A stretch of DNA of 64,000 nt, taken from positions 1 through 64,000 of the forward strand of contig CABTWT010000001.1 in NCBI GenBank assembly GCA_902488555.1, read 5' to 3'. The translations under genes and the position numbers were made by a program. The notes under the pieces were generated by a model that saw only the letters and a list, made by a program, of their open reading frames with translations, was not told the DNA's origin and made no database searches. Shown in pieces: positions 17,457-25,750 of this stretch; within the stretch, counting starts at the first letter, position 1, and each line of letters begins with the position of its first letter. The DNA comes from an uncultured Anaerococcus sp. (GTDB lineage Bacteria; Bacillota_A; Clostridia; Tissierellales; Peptoniphilaceae).

Positions 17457-19334
17457 ATGAAAATAATTGATTTATTAAAAGAATCTTCTATCAAGCTTGG
17501 AGAAAGTCCAGCAAGTAAAGAAGATTTAATAGATAAACTTGTCAATTTAATTGAAACTAGTGGCAATTTATCTGACAAAGAACTTTATAAAAAAGATGTA
17601 CTAAAACGTGAAGAATCCGGTACAACAGGAATTGGTGAAGGAATAGCTATACCACATGCTAAGTCAGCTGGTGTTAAATTCCCACAATTGGCAGCAATGA
17701 CTGTTCCTAGTGGTACAGATTTTAATTCCTTAGATGGAGAAGCAACTAAGTTATTTTTCTTAATATCTGTTCCAGAAAAATCATCTGATGAACACATAGT
17801 CCTTTTACAAAGACTTTCTACTATGCTTATGGATGAAGGATTTAGAAATGATCTATTAAATGCAAAATCAAGTGGTGAATTCTTGGATATAATATCTAAT
17901 AAAGAAAAAGAAAAATTCCCAGAAGATTTTGCTACAAAAGAAGCTCAAAACGAAAGTTATGATTTATTAGCTGTCACTGGTTGTCCTACAGGTATAGCCC
18001 ATACTTTTATGGCTGCAGAAGCCTTAAAAGAAAAGGCTAAAGAAATGGGTTACACTATGAAAGTTGAGACTCACGGATCAACTGGTATAGAAAATGCTCT
18101 AACAGAAGAAGAAATAGCAAATGCCAAGGGAATAATAATCGCTTGTGATGTAGGTGTTGAAAAAACAAGATTTTCAGGCAAGATAGTCGTAGATACTAAG
18201 GTATCAAATGGAATAAGCAAGCCTAAAGAATTGATCGATAAAGCCTTAGATATTAATACAAGGATTTATACAGCAGAAAAAGTTTCATATTCTGATAGCA
18301 ATGTTGATGAAAAACCATCTGTCGGCCAAACAATTTATAAACACTTGATGAATGGTGTTTCTCATATGCTTCCATTTGTTGTTGGTGGCGGTATACTAAT
18401 CGCCCTAGCTTTTCTATTGGATGACTATACAATTGATCCTGCAAACTTCGGTTCAAATACACCTGTCGCAGCTCTTTTTAAAGAAATAGGTGGAGCGGCA
18501 TTTGGATTTATGCTTCCAGTACTTGCTGGTTTCATAGGAATGTCTATAGCCGATAGACCAGGCTTAACTGTTGGTTTTGTTGGAGGATATCTTGCAAATG
18601 CTGGTGGAGCTGGATTCTTGGGTGCTCTTGTGGCTGGTTTTCTTTCAGGATATATAATCATCTTCTTAAGAAAAATCACCAAGGGTTTGCCAAAATCCAT
18701 GGACGGTGTAAAGCCAATGCTAATCTTCCCATTATTTGGAATTTTATCCATAGGTGTGATAATGCTACTACTTTTAAACCCACCTCTAGCTACTCTTAAT
18801 GAATCAATCACAAACTGGTTAGAGACAATGGGCAATGGTTCAAAGGTAGCTCTAGGATTTTTACTTGGTGGAATGATGTCTGTAGATATGGGTGGACCAG
18901 TAAATAAGGCTGCATACTTGTTTGGAACAGCATCTCTTGCTTCTGGTTCTTCAATGGTAATGGCTGCTGTAATGGCAGGAGGAATGGTGCCACCACTTGC
19001 TCTTGCAATATCAATGTTGATTTTCAAAAATAAATACACAGAAAAAGATAAGCAAACTATTCCAACTAATATAATAATGGGTCTATCATTTATATCAGAA
19101 GGAGCAATACCTTTTGCTGCAGCAGATCCTATTAGAGTGATACCAGCTTCTATTGTAGGTAGCGGTATAGCTGGTATGCTTTCAATGATATTTAACTGCT
19201 CTCTTAGAGCTCCACACGGTGGAATATGGGTTATAGGAGTAGTAGAAAATCCTATCCAATACTTAATAGCTATAGCTATTGGTTCCCTACTTACAGCCGT
19301 TATACTAGGTCTTATAAAAAAGAAAGTTGACTAA
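17457..19334 (+). CDS. fruA: PTS fructose transporter EIIABC
   Basis: One protein with all three PTS domains. EIIA (1-145) with phospho-histidine His67 in GIAIPHAKS; EIIB (about 168-265) with phospho-cysteine Cys176 in VTGCPTGIAHTFMAAEAL; EIIC (about 285-625) with roughly nine to ten membrane segments, ending in the conserved SEGAIPFAAADP region. It takes up fructose and releases fructose-1-phosphate for FruK, with phosphate from HPr and EI encoded at 21926-23953. 625 residues is typical. An imperfect CTAATA/TATTAG hairpin after the stop (19332-19371) may end the operon but lacks a clean T-run. Confidence 0.95.
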   Translation: MKIIDLLKESSIKLGESPASKEDLIDKLVNLIETSGNLSDKELYKKDVLKREESGTTGIGEGIAIPHAKSAGVKFPQLAAMTVPSGTDFNSLDGEATKLFFLISVPEKSSDEHIVLLQRLSTMLMDEGFRNDLLNAKSSGEFLDIISNKEKEKFPEDFATKEAQNESYDLLAVTGCPTGIAHTFMAAEALKEKAKEMGYTMKVETHGSTGIENALTEEEIANAKGIIIACDVGVEKTRFSGKIVVDTKVSNGISKPKELIDKALDINTRIYTAEKVSYSDSNVDEKPSVGQTIYKHLMNGVSHMLPFVVGGGILIALAFLLDDYTIDPANFGSNTPVAALFKEIGGAAFGFMLPVLAGFIGMSIADRPGLTVGFVGGYLANAGGAGFLGALVAGFLSGYIIIFLRKITKGLPKSMDGVKPMLIFPLFGILSIGVIMLLLLNPPLATLNESITNWLETMGNGSKVALGFLLGGMMSVDMGGPVNKAAYLFGTASLASGSSMVMAAVMAGGMVPPLALAISMLIFKNKYTEKDKQTIPTNIIMGLSFISEGAIPFAAADPIRVIPASIVGSGIAGMLSMIFNCSLRAPHGGIWVIGVVENPIQYLIAIAIGSLLTAVILGLIKKKVD

Positions 19335-19394
19335 TATTTATGAATAATTTTAAGTTTAAATATCTATTAGGAGTTTTATAGAATAAATAATTTA

Positions 19395-19423
19395 TTGAAA
19401 AACTTTTCCCTATATATTATAAT
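19395..19423 (+). promoter_or_regulatory. Promoter of the small structured RNA
   Basis: TTGAAA (19395-19400), 17-base spacer, perfect TATAAT (19418-19423), seven bases before the outer stem of the RNA. Confidence 0.85.
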
Positions 19424-19429
19424 TAAGAC

Positions 19430-19596
19430 ATCCTAAGGAAGACAGGTCCGAATTTAAACCTACAACAATTATAAGGGATTGCTTTGTTCTAGTTTGGATG
19501 GAATGCCTCCAGAGAGTGGACTTCAGAAATTCTAGACGGCTTGCCCACCTTCACAAAAGCGAAGGTTATAATATAGGGCCACCTTAGGATTTTTTA
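19430..19596 (+). ncRNA. Structured small RNA, candidate 6S RNA
   Basis: The 334 bases between fruA and ytxH contain no gene but a clear RNA unit. ATCCTAAGG (19430-19438) pairs perfectly with CCTTAGGAT (19582-19590), followed by TTTTTT. Inside, GGTCC pairs with GGGCC, ATTATAA with TTATAAT, and TCTAG with CTAGA, giving a long rod broken by bulges; a side hairpin CCTTC/GAAGG lies on the 3' half. A rod with a wide central bubble, own strong promoter and about 160 nt is the shape of 6S RNA, which binds and inhibits housekeeping RNA polymerase. I cannot exclude another RNA class. No SRP GGAA..GGAGC loop, no T-box or RNase P motif is seen. Confidence 0.55.
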
Positions 19597-19668
19597 TAAT
19601 TATTGTTATATACTTATTGTTTGTGGGTATATATTAGATATCAAAACTTAAAAGGAGAGATTAAATAT

Positions 19669-20349
19669 ATGTCAATAGCAGATTATATTGAAGACAAAGC
19701 ACGCGCTAAACAAAGGGAAATTAAATATGAGATTTGGAAAGCTAAAAATCACGACAGTAGAATGAGAACCCAAGGTGCTCTACTTGGAGCATTAGTTGGT
19801 GTTACTGCTGGTATATTATTAGCTCCAAAATCTGGTAAAGAAACTAGAGAAGACATTAGTGATGCATTTGATGAAACAGTTAAAACTGTAAAAGAAACTA
19901 CAAATGATTTAGTAGATAGTGCAGCTGATATGGTTGACAATGCTAAGGATTCTTACGAAGATATGAAATATAGAGCATATACAGACCTTGAACCAGTTAG
20001 AGAAGGATTTGACCATGGCAAGGAAATTGCTAGACAAACTGGTAAACAATTAGCTCAAACTGCTGAAAATGTTAAAGATAACGTTTCAGAAGGTGCAGAA
20101 GAAGTAGGAAAGATTATTTCTAATACTGCAACAGATGTAGCAAGTGATGTTAAAGAAGGCGCTAAAGAAGCTGCTGAAGCAACAAGTGAAAAACACGAAG
20201 AAAACGTAAAAGAAGTTAACAAGGCAAAGGAAGAAGTAAAAGATAGTGCTGATAAAACAGCAGAACTTGCAAAAGATAAAGCTGAGGAAACTAAAAGCGC
20301 TGATAAAAAAGTAAAAATTGAGATAGACAAGAAAAATAAAAAGAACTAG
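19669..20349 (+). CDS. ytxH: YtxH-domain protein
   Basis: 226 residues. After a charged N-terminus comes one hydrophobic, glycine/alanine-rich segment (ALLGALVGVTAGILLAPKSG, about 36-55), the YtxH signature, followed by a long amphipathic, Lys/Glu/Ala-rich stretch of heptad-like repeats (DLVDSAADMVDNAKDSYED style), similar to apolipoprotein or LEA-like helices. The start is the ATG at 19669 behind AAGGAGAG; the longer upstream frame begins just after the small RNA. The C-terminal extension is longer than in the Bacillus homologue. Function unknown; Bacillus ytxGHJ is a stress-linked operon near ccpA, as here. Confidence 0.82.
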   Translation: MSIADYIEDKARAKQREIKYEIWKAKNHDSRMRTQGALLGALVGVTAGILLAPKSGKETREDISDAFDETVKTVKETTNDLVDSAADMVDNAKDSYEDMKYRAYTDLEPVREGFDHGKEIARQTGKQLAQTAENVKDNVSEGAEEVGKIISNTATDVASDVKEGAKEAAEATSEKHEENVKEVNKAKEEVKDSADKTAELAKDKAEETKSADKKVKIEIDKKNKKN

Positions 20350-20359
20350 GGAGTTTTAA

Positions 20360-20803
20360 ATGGTTACTATTAATTTTAATCTTCTTGGAAATATAATACT
20401 GACTATAGTAGGTATAGTTGCACTAGTGTTTTTGATCAAAACTTTAGCAAGTGTAAACAAATTAGTTGGCTCAGTACAAGAAGTTTTAGATAAGAATGCA
20501 GACAATTTAGATGATGTTATTGAAAAGCTTCCTGGAGTAGTTGATCAAGCAAACTCGTTAGTAGCAAATGTTAACACAGTTGTTCAAGATCCAAATCTAA
20601 GAATGGCTATAGCAAAGGCTAACGATACTATGACAAATGTCAATAGTATAACTGATGACATCAGAGACACTGTAAACTATGTCGGAGAAACAGCTGTAGA
20701 TAGTATTGATACTGTGGGAGCTGGCATTGCATCTGTTGGTGATTATTCATCATTAATAATGGATGTAATAGATATAGTAAGAAATGTAATATCTGGTAGA
20801 TAA
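20360..20803 (+). CDS. Small membrane-anchored protein, DUF948/YtxG-like
   Basis: 147 residues with one N-terminal membrane helix (about 8-28) and then a predicted helical, Asn/Asp/Val-rich tail (SVNKLVGSVQEVLDKNADNL). This plan matches DUF948 (YtxG) proteins, which are encoded beside ytxH in Bacillus. It starts 10 bases after ytxH and is followed by a terminator. Family call rests on plan and context more than on motifs. Confidence 0.65.
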   Translation: MVTINFNLLGNIILTIVGIVALVFLIKTLASVNKLVGSVQEVLDKNADNLDDVIEKLPGVVDQANSLVANVNTVVQDPNLRMAIAKANDTMTNVNSITDDIRDTVNYVGETAVDSIDTVGAGIASVGDYSSLIMDVIDIVRNVISGR

Positions 20804-20810
20804 TGAATCA

Positions 20811-20837
20811 AGAGTCATCAAAACGATGGCTCTTTTT
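20811..20837 (+). terminator. Intrinsic terminator before ccpA
   Basis: AGAGTCATC (20811-20819) and GATGGCTCT (20825-20833) pair with one G-U, loop AAAAC, then TTTTT. No clear promoter follows before ccpA, so some read-through into ccpA is likely. Confidence 0.85.
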
Positions 20838-20854
20838 CTTAGGAAGGTGAAAAT

Positions 20855-21865
20855 ATGGGGCAACCAACAATAAAAGACGTAGCAAAATTGGCTGGAGTAT
20901 CTATATCTACAGTATCTAGGGTAATGAATAATTCAAAACCAGTAAGCCCTGAAGCCAAACAAAAAGTGCTTGATGCTATTAATAAGCTTGATTTTAAGCC
21001 AAATGAACTTGCAAGATCACTTGTAATGAGAAAGTCAAACTTAGTTGGCGTTATAGTTCAAGATATTGGTATAGAATATATGGCACAGCTTATAAGGGGT
21101 ATAGAAGAAATAGGTAGGCTCTATAAGTATGATATGCTATTAACTTCTTCTTATGGACAAGAAGAGCAAATTAATAATTCTATTGATTTTCTTGCTACTA
21201 AGCAAGTAGAAGGCTTAGTAATCATAGCAGAAGATGTAAGCGATGAGACACTTCTAAAACTTAGAGAAACAAGAATTCCATTTATACTATTAGATAAATA
21301 TCATTCATTTAAAACACTACATACAGTAAGGATTGACTATGAAACAGAGCAATATAGGCTAGTGAAGCATCTCTTTGAGTCAGGTCACGAAAATGTATTG
21401 TATTTAAATTATAGTGATGACAATATCTTAAAACAAGCCAAAAAATCTGGATATGAAAAAGCTTGTAATGAGCTTGGCAAAAATACCTATTATTTAGAGT
21501 GTAATGGCAAGACAAGTAATGATGGATATGAGATTGGCAAAGAGGCCATTGCTCTTTGCAAAGAAAATGATATCAGTGCAGTAGCTTGTTGTTCTGATGA
21601 GCTTGCCATAGGTTTTATCGATTATTGTACTGACAACGCAATAAATGTACCAAATGACCTATCTGTAGCAGGATTTGGAGATGGATCAATAGCAAGTATT
21701 TATAGGCCAAACCTTACAACTATGGCTATTCCATACTATGATATTGGTGCAATTGCTATAAGAGCATTGATAAAGAGAATTCGTCAAGAAGATGACATCT
21801 TAACTGACGATTGGATAATAGATGCAAACATTAAATTAAGAGAATCAAGTAAGTCTTTAAGTTGA
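20855..21865 (+). CDS. ccpA: Catabolite control protein A (LacI family)
   Basis: 336 residues. N-terminal LacI helix-turn-helix (TIKDVAKLAGVSISTVSRVM) with the minor-groove hinge LARSL, then a periplasmic-binding-protein-like core. It resembles CcpA in particular: GVIVQDI, IRGIEEIGRLYKYDMLL, the VRIDYE strand and NVPNDLSVAGFGD. With HPr-Ser46-phosphate, CcpA binds cre sites and switches carbon genes. Its neighbours support the call: ytxH and the DUF948-like gene upstream (as in Bacillus) and ptsH directly downstream. Other LacI-type sugar repressors are the alternative. AGGAAGGTG precedes the ATG. Confidence 0.85.
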   Translation: MGQPTIKDVAKLAGVSISTVSRVMNNSKPVSPEAKQKVLDAINKLDFKPNELARSLVMRKSNLVGVIVQDIGIEYMAQLIRGIEEIGRLYKYDMLLTSSYGQEEQINNSIDFLATKQVEGLVIIAEDVSDETLLKLRETRIPFILLDKYHSFKTLHTVRIDYETEQYRLVKHLFESGHENVLYLNYSDDNILKQAKKSGYEKACNELGKNTYYLECNGKTSNDGYEIGKEAIALCKENDISAVACCSDELAIGFIDYCTDNAINVPNDLSVAGFGDGSIASIYRPNLTTMAIPYYDIGAIAIRALIKRIRQEDDILTDDWIIDANIKLRESSKSLS

Positions 21866-21890
21866 AAATATAAACAATTTCAATTATAAT
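21862..21890 (+). promoter_or_regulatory. Promoter of ptsH
   Basis: TTGAAA (21862-21867), 17-base spacer, perfect TATAAT (21885-21890). The -35 begins inside the last codons of ccpA. TTGAAA and TTTCAA (21878-21883) form an inverted repeat across the spacer that could be an operator. Confidence 0.8.
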
Positions 21891-21925
21891 ATAAACATAG
21901 AAAAAGAATATAGGAGGCTATTATT

Positions 21926-22186
21926 ATGGCAGAAAGAAAAGTCGTTGTAAGCAATGAAACAGGTTTACACGCTAGACCAGCAGCAAGTTTAGTTCAATTT
22001 GTTAAAAACTATCCTGGTGAAGTTAAAATTATAAAAGACGGTAAAGAAGCTAATGCAAAATCAATCTTCAACGTTATGAGCCTTGGAATTGCAAAAGGTA
22101 CAGAAATTACCTTAATTGCAGAAGGTGAAGACGAAGAAAAATTTGTTGACGAATTAGTAGATTTTATAGAAAACTTATCAGAATAA
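21926..22186 (+). CDS. ptsH: Phosphocarrier protein HPr
   Basis: 86 residues. Active-site His15 lies in TGLHARPAA and the regulatory Ser46 in KSIFNVMSLG, so this is a true Firmicute HPr that can be phosphorylated by EI at His15 and by HPr kinase at Ser46; the latter form is the CcpA cofactor. AGGAGG precedes the start. It has its own promoter and is followed by a hairpin terminator before ptsI. Confidence 0.97.
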   Translation: MAERKVVVSNETGLHARPAASLVQFVKNYPGEVKIIKDGKEANAKSIFNVMSLGIAKGTEITLIAEGEDEEKFVDELVDFIENLSE

Positions 22187-22199
22187 TTTAACTAGTAAG

Positions 22200-22226
22200 A
22201 GGATACTGATTAGTATCCTTTTTTTA
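22200..22226 (+). terminator. Terminator between ptsH and ptsI
   Basis: AGGATAC (22200-22206) and GTATCCT (22213-22219) pair perfectly around TGATTA, followed by seven T in a row. No strong promoter is seen before ptsI, so it probably acts as a partial terminator that makes HPr more abundant than EI. Confidence 0.88.
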
Positions 22227-22249
22227 TACTTTGTTAAGAAGGGAAGAAT

Positions 22250-23953
22250 ATGAATACCAAATATGAAGGAATAAAGGCTTCTAGTGGACTTGCTATAGGT
22301 ACAATCTACCTTTTTAATAGGCAAGAAGTAGCTATCGATAAAACTAAAATAAGTGAGAATATGGTTGAAGAAGAAAAAGCTAGAATTCAAAATGCTCTAG
22401 ACTCTTATCTAGATGAACTTAGTGATACAAATGGGGCAAATGAAGCTCAAATTAATATTGCTAATGCTCACAAAGAATTATTACAAGACCCATATTTCTC
22501 AGACACAATTGAAAGTAAAATTTCAAATGAATTAAAGAATTCTGAACTTGCCCTAAATGAAACCATCAATGAAATGGTGGAAATTATGAGTCAAATAGAT
22601 GATGAATACCTAAAAGAGAGAGCAAGCGATTACAAAGATATAGGATATCAATTGATGTATAAATTAAAGGGCATCAAGCCAAAAGATTTATCTCTAATTG
22701 AGCCAAATTCTATAGTTATTTCTAAAGAATTAACTCCATCTGATACTTCAAATATGAATAAAGATAATGTCGTTGGATTTGCTACAGATCTTGGTGGAAA
22801 AACAAGTCATACTTCAATAATTGCCCAAACATTAGATATGCCAGCATTAGTTGGTATGAAAGATATTTCTACAAAGATTGAGGGTGGAGAAAAAGCTATA
22901 ATAGATGGAAATGAAGGTTTTATAATTATTGACCCATCTGATGAATTAATCTTAGAATATGAATCTAAAATCAAAGAACAAAAAGAAATGAAAGAAAGAC
23001 TTTCTTTGATAAAAGATAAAGAGGCAGTAACAAAAGATAATCGCCATGTAGAAGTTTCTGCAAATATTGGCAATATTGAAGATCTTAAAATTGCAATTGA
23101 AAATGGATGTGATGGGGTAGGATTATTTAGAACAGAGTTCTTATATATGGAAAATACTCACTTCCCAACAGAAGAAGAGCAATTTACTGTATACAAAGAA
23201 GCAACAGAGATGCTAGGTGAAAAACCTCTTATAATCAGAACTCTAGATATTGGTGGAGATAAAGGACTAGATTACTTTGAATTCCCTGTAGAAGACAACC
23301 CATTTTTAGGCTATAGAGCAATAAGACTATGCTTAGATAGGGAAGATATATTTATAACCCAATTAAAAGCTCTAGTTCGTGCGTCTGCCTTTGGAAACCT
23401 AAAAATAATGATACCTATGGTAATTAGTGTTTCTGAGATCAAGAGGAGCTTGGAATTAATTGAGCAAATAAAAGAAGAATTCGACAAAGAGGGCATTGCT
23501 TATAATAAAGATCTTGATGTTGGAATAATGGTTGAAACACCTGCTTCTGTATTTATGGCAGATAAGCTCATAAAATACGTAGACTTCTTTTCAATAGGAA
23601 CAAATGACTTATCACAATACACCCTAGCTGTAGATAGAGGCAATGAATTTATTTCTGACCTATATTCTAACTATAACCCTGCAGTATTAAGAGCTATTAA
23701 ACACGTTATAGATACTTCTCACAAGGCCGGCAAATGGACAGGCATGTGTGGACAGTTCGCATCCGATACATTTGCAACAGAACTATTACTAGGCTTAGGT
23801 TTAGATGAGTTCTCATCTGCATCAGCAAAAGTAGCAGAAATGAAGGATATTATAATTAACTCATCTTTTAAAGAGTGCGAAGACTTTTCAAATAGGCTCT
23901 TAGATTTAGAGGGTCCTGAAGAAGTGGAAGAAGAAATTAATAAATATAAATAA
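22250..23953 (+). CDS. ptsI: PTS enzyme I (phosphoenolpyruvate-protein phosphotransferase)
   Basis: 567 residues. Takes phosphate from PEP and passes it to HPr. The phospho-histidine His187 is in GGKTSHTSIIA, the PEP-binding barrel holds GVGLFRTEFLYM and IRTLDIGGDKGLDYF, and the C-terminal NDLSQYTLAVDRGN and TGMCGQFASD with the catalytic cysteine are present. Normal length. Start ATG at 22250 follows AAGAAGGGAAG. The next gene begins one base after the stop. Confidence 0.96.
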   Translation: MNTKYEGIKASSGLAIGTIYLFNRQEVAIDKTKISENMVEEEKARIQNALDSYLDELSDTNGANEAQINIANAHKELLQDPYFSDTIESKISNELKNSELALNETINEMVEIMSQIDDEYLKERASDYKDIGYQLMYKLKGIKPKDLSLIEPNSIVISKELTPSDTSNMNKDNVVGFATDLGGKTSHTSIIAQTLDMPALVGMKDISTKIEGGEKAIIDGNEGFIIIDPSDELILEYESKIKEQKEMKERLSLIKDKEAVTKDNRHVEVSANIGNIEDLKIAIENGCDGVGLFRTEFLYMENTHFPTEEEQFTVYKEATEMLGEKPLIIRTLDIGGDKGLDYFEFPVEDNPFLGYRAIRLCLDREDIFITQLKALVRASAFGNLKIMIPMVISVSEIKRSLELIEQIKEEFDKEGIAYNKDLDVGIMVETPASVFMADKLIKYVDFFSIGTNDLSQYTLAVDRGNEFISDLYSNYNPAVLRAIKHVIDTSHKAGKWTGMCGQFASDTFATELLLGLGLDEFSSASAKVAEMKDIIINSSFKECEDFSNRLLDLEGPEEVEEEINKYK

Positions 23954-23954
23954 A

Positions 23955-24818
23955 ATGGATAAAAAAATAATAGATACACTTAAAAAAATTGAACTTTTCG
24001 ATGATAAATTATCTGACCAAGATATTAGCTATGTTTCTAAGAATACTTATGAAATAAAGGCTGATAATAGGTCTTATTTGCTAAAATTATATGATAATTC
24101 ACATAGAAATGAGAGTGAATCTATAAATAAATTTGATAAATTTTCAAAGGCAATTACTGGAAAGTTTTTGGAAGACTTAAATCAATATTACCAAATTTAT
24201 GATTTTGATAATTTTATATCATTAGGAGAATACTTAGATAAATCTAATGAGCCAGATCAATATGACATGGGATATAAGTTTGGTAAATCTTTAAAAGAAT
24301 TCCATGGCACACCAACAAGTCTTGATATTAATTGGTATAAACTATGCAAGACAAAATCTAACTATCTTTTCTATATGCATGGCCTTTGTGATATTATCGG
24401 AGATAATGATTATATACTGGTTGACTACATCAGTCATAATCAGCACTTAACCAAATCTGTTAAAACAAGCTATTTAATAAGTGGAATAAGTCTTGATGAT
24501 ATTATTATTGACGACAAATTTAATATTCTAGCCTTGGACTTTAAAGATATTGGTGATCCTATATTTGATTTTACAAGTATAAACAGAATTGCTATAAAAA
24601 ATCCAGAATTTTCTAGAGGAGTTATAAATGCCTATTTTGATGGGAAAAAAGCTCCAATTAAATTTTTCAGGCTCCTTGCCCTATACCAGGCTTATTTGAT
24701 ACTAGAAAATATGGTAAATGCTAGATCATCAAAGCCTTGCTTATTTAGCAAGGAGGAGGAAAAATTATTACTTTTAATGTATGATAATTATAATCAAGAA
24801 ATTCCTCAGTGGATATGA
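23955..24818 (+). CDS. Aminoglycoside-phosphotransferase-fold protein lacking the catalytic Asp
   Basis: 287 residues with the outline of the APH/choline-kinase fold: a small N-lobe with YLLKLYD (Lys44 as ATP lysine), a helical core GYKFGKSLKEFH, and the end of the catalytic lobe ILALDFKDIGDPIFDF (Asp195 as metal ligand). The catalytic loop, normally HGDxxxxN, reads SGISLDDI at 176-183: His, Asp and Asn are all replaced. It is therefore probably a pseudokinase. The start is one base after ptsI and the pair shares the terminator at 24819, so it is likely translated with enzyme I. I cannot name a substrate or partner. Confidence 0.6.
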   Translation: MDKKIIDTLKKIELFDDKLSDQDISYVSKNTYEIKADNRSYLLKLYDNSHRNESESINKFDKFSKAITGKFLEDLNQYYQIYDFDNFISLGEYLDKSNEPDQYDMGYKFGKSLKEFHGTPTSLDINWYKLCKTKSNYLFYMHGLCDIIGDNDYILVDYISHNQHLTKSVKTSYLISGISLDDIIIDDKFNILALDFKDIGDPIFDFTSINRIAIKNPEFSRGVINAYFDGKKAPIKFFRLLALYQAYLILENMVNARSSKPCLFSKEEEKLLLLMYDNYNQEIPQWI

Positions 24819-24842
24819 GAGAGTCTTTGGCTCTCTTTTTTA
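24819..24842 (+). terminator. Intrinsic terminator of the pts transcript
   Basis: GAGAG (24819-24823) and CTCTC (24831-24835) with a 7-nt loop, followed by TTTTTT. The stem begins in the last base of the stop codon region. Confidence 0.75.
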
Positions 24843-24904
24843 TTTTTATTTACGAAATTAAATTTTTATGATAAGCTTTTACTATAAGTTAGTGGAGGTA
24901 GTGG

Positions 24905-25741
24905 ATGAAAAAAAATATATCGATTTTTGTAGGATCTTTACTCCTAGGTGCAGGCCTTTATTTTTTCTTGTTAATCCATGATATTTCAGCTGGTGGAGTA
25001 TCTGGTCTATCACTTGTATTTTCAAACCTGTTCAATATTGACCTAGGAATATTCAACTTTATATTAAACGCCCTGGTATTGGTTTTGGGTGGCATATTTG
25101 TAAGTGTAGATTTTGCAAAAAAATCTCTTTTATCCGCTGTAACTGTATCAATAGAGATAATTTTATTTGAAAGATTTCTACCTGATTTTAGCCTATCTAG
25201 TGATGCGCTTTTAAATACCTTGTGCGGACCTATAGTTGTTGCGGCTGGTCTTGGCCTAATATTTTACAATGGAGGTTCTTCAGGTGGAACAGATGTTATA
25301 GCAACTATTATTAATAAATATACAAGTATCCCTATACACATTTCTTTATTTTTTGCTGATTTTACAGTAGTAATATTATCAGCATTCGTTATAGGTATAG
25401 AAAAATCTATGTACGCTACAATTGCAATAATTATCCAATCCATTGCCCTAGATAATGCCATACAAGGTCTTGGAAGGAAGATTGCTGTATATGTTATTAG
25501 CGATAAATATGAAGAAATCAACGAGATACTTATTAAAAAACATAATAGGGGTGTAACTCTTCTCCATGCCGAAGGCGGTTATACTGGAAGAGAAAAGAAG
25601 CTTATTCTAACTGTATCTACTTTTAGAAGATATCCACTTATCAAAGAAGATATATTAAAGGTTGATGACAGAGCATTCATATTCACAAATACTATATCTG
25701 AAGTACTTGGAGAAGGATTCACTTTGAAACAATTAAATTAG
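24905..25741 (+). CDS. YitT family membrane protein
   Basis: 278 residues: about five to six membrane helices (roughly 1-190), including GGVSGLSLVF and the conserved NGGSSGGTDVIATIINKYT, then a C-terminal DUF2179 domain (YEEINEILIKKHNRGVTLLH, GGYTGREKKLILTV). Often annotated as a uncharacterised membrane protein; some relatives have been linked to ion or amino-acid handling, without clear proof. GTGGAGG precedes the ATG. Its TAG stop (25739-25741) is in the same reading frame as the following S1 gene. Confidence 0.88.
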   Translation: MKKNISIFVGSLLLGAGLYFFLLIHDISAGGVSGLSLVFSNLFNIDLGIFNFILNALVLVLGGIFVSVDFAKKSLLSAVTVSIEIILFERFLPDFSLSSDALLNTLCGPIVVAAGLGLIFYNGGSSGGTDVIATIINKYTSIPIHISLFFADFTVVILSAFVIGIEKSMYATIAIIIQSIALDNAIQGLGRKIAVYVISDKYEEINEILIKKHNRGVTLLHAEGGYTGREKKLILTVSTFRRYPLIKEDILKVDDRAFIFTNTISEVLGEGFTLKQLN

Positions 25742-25750
25742 GAGTTTGTT

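Noticed and set aside
18425..19039. 204-codon minus-strand open frame
   Set aside because: Lies wholly inside fruA EIIC on the other strand, has no ribosome site and reads as low-complexity Pro/Ala-rich shadow.
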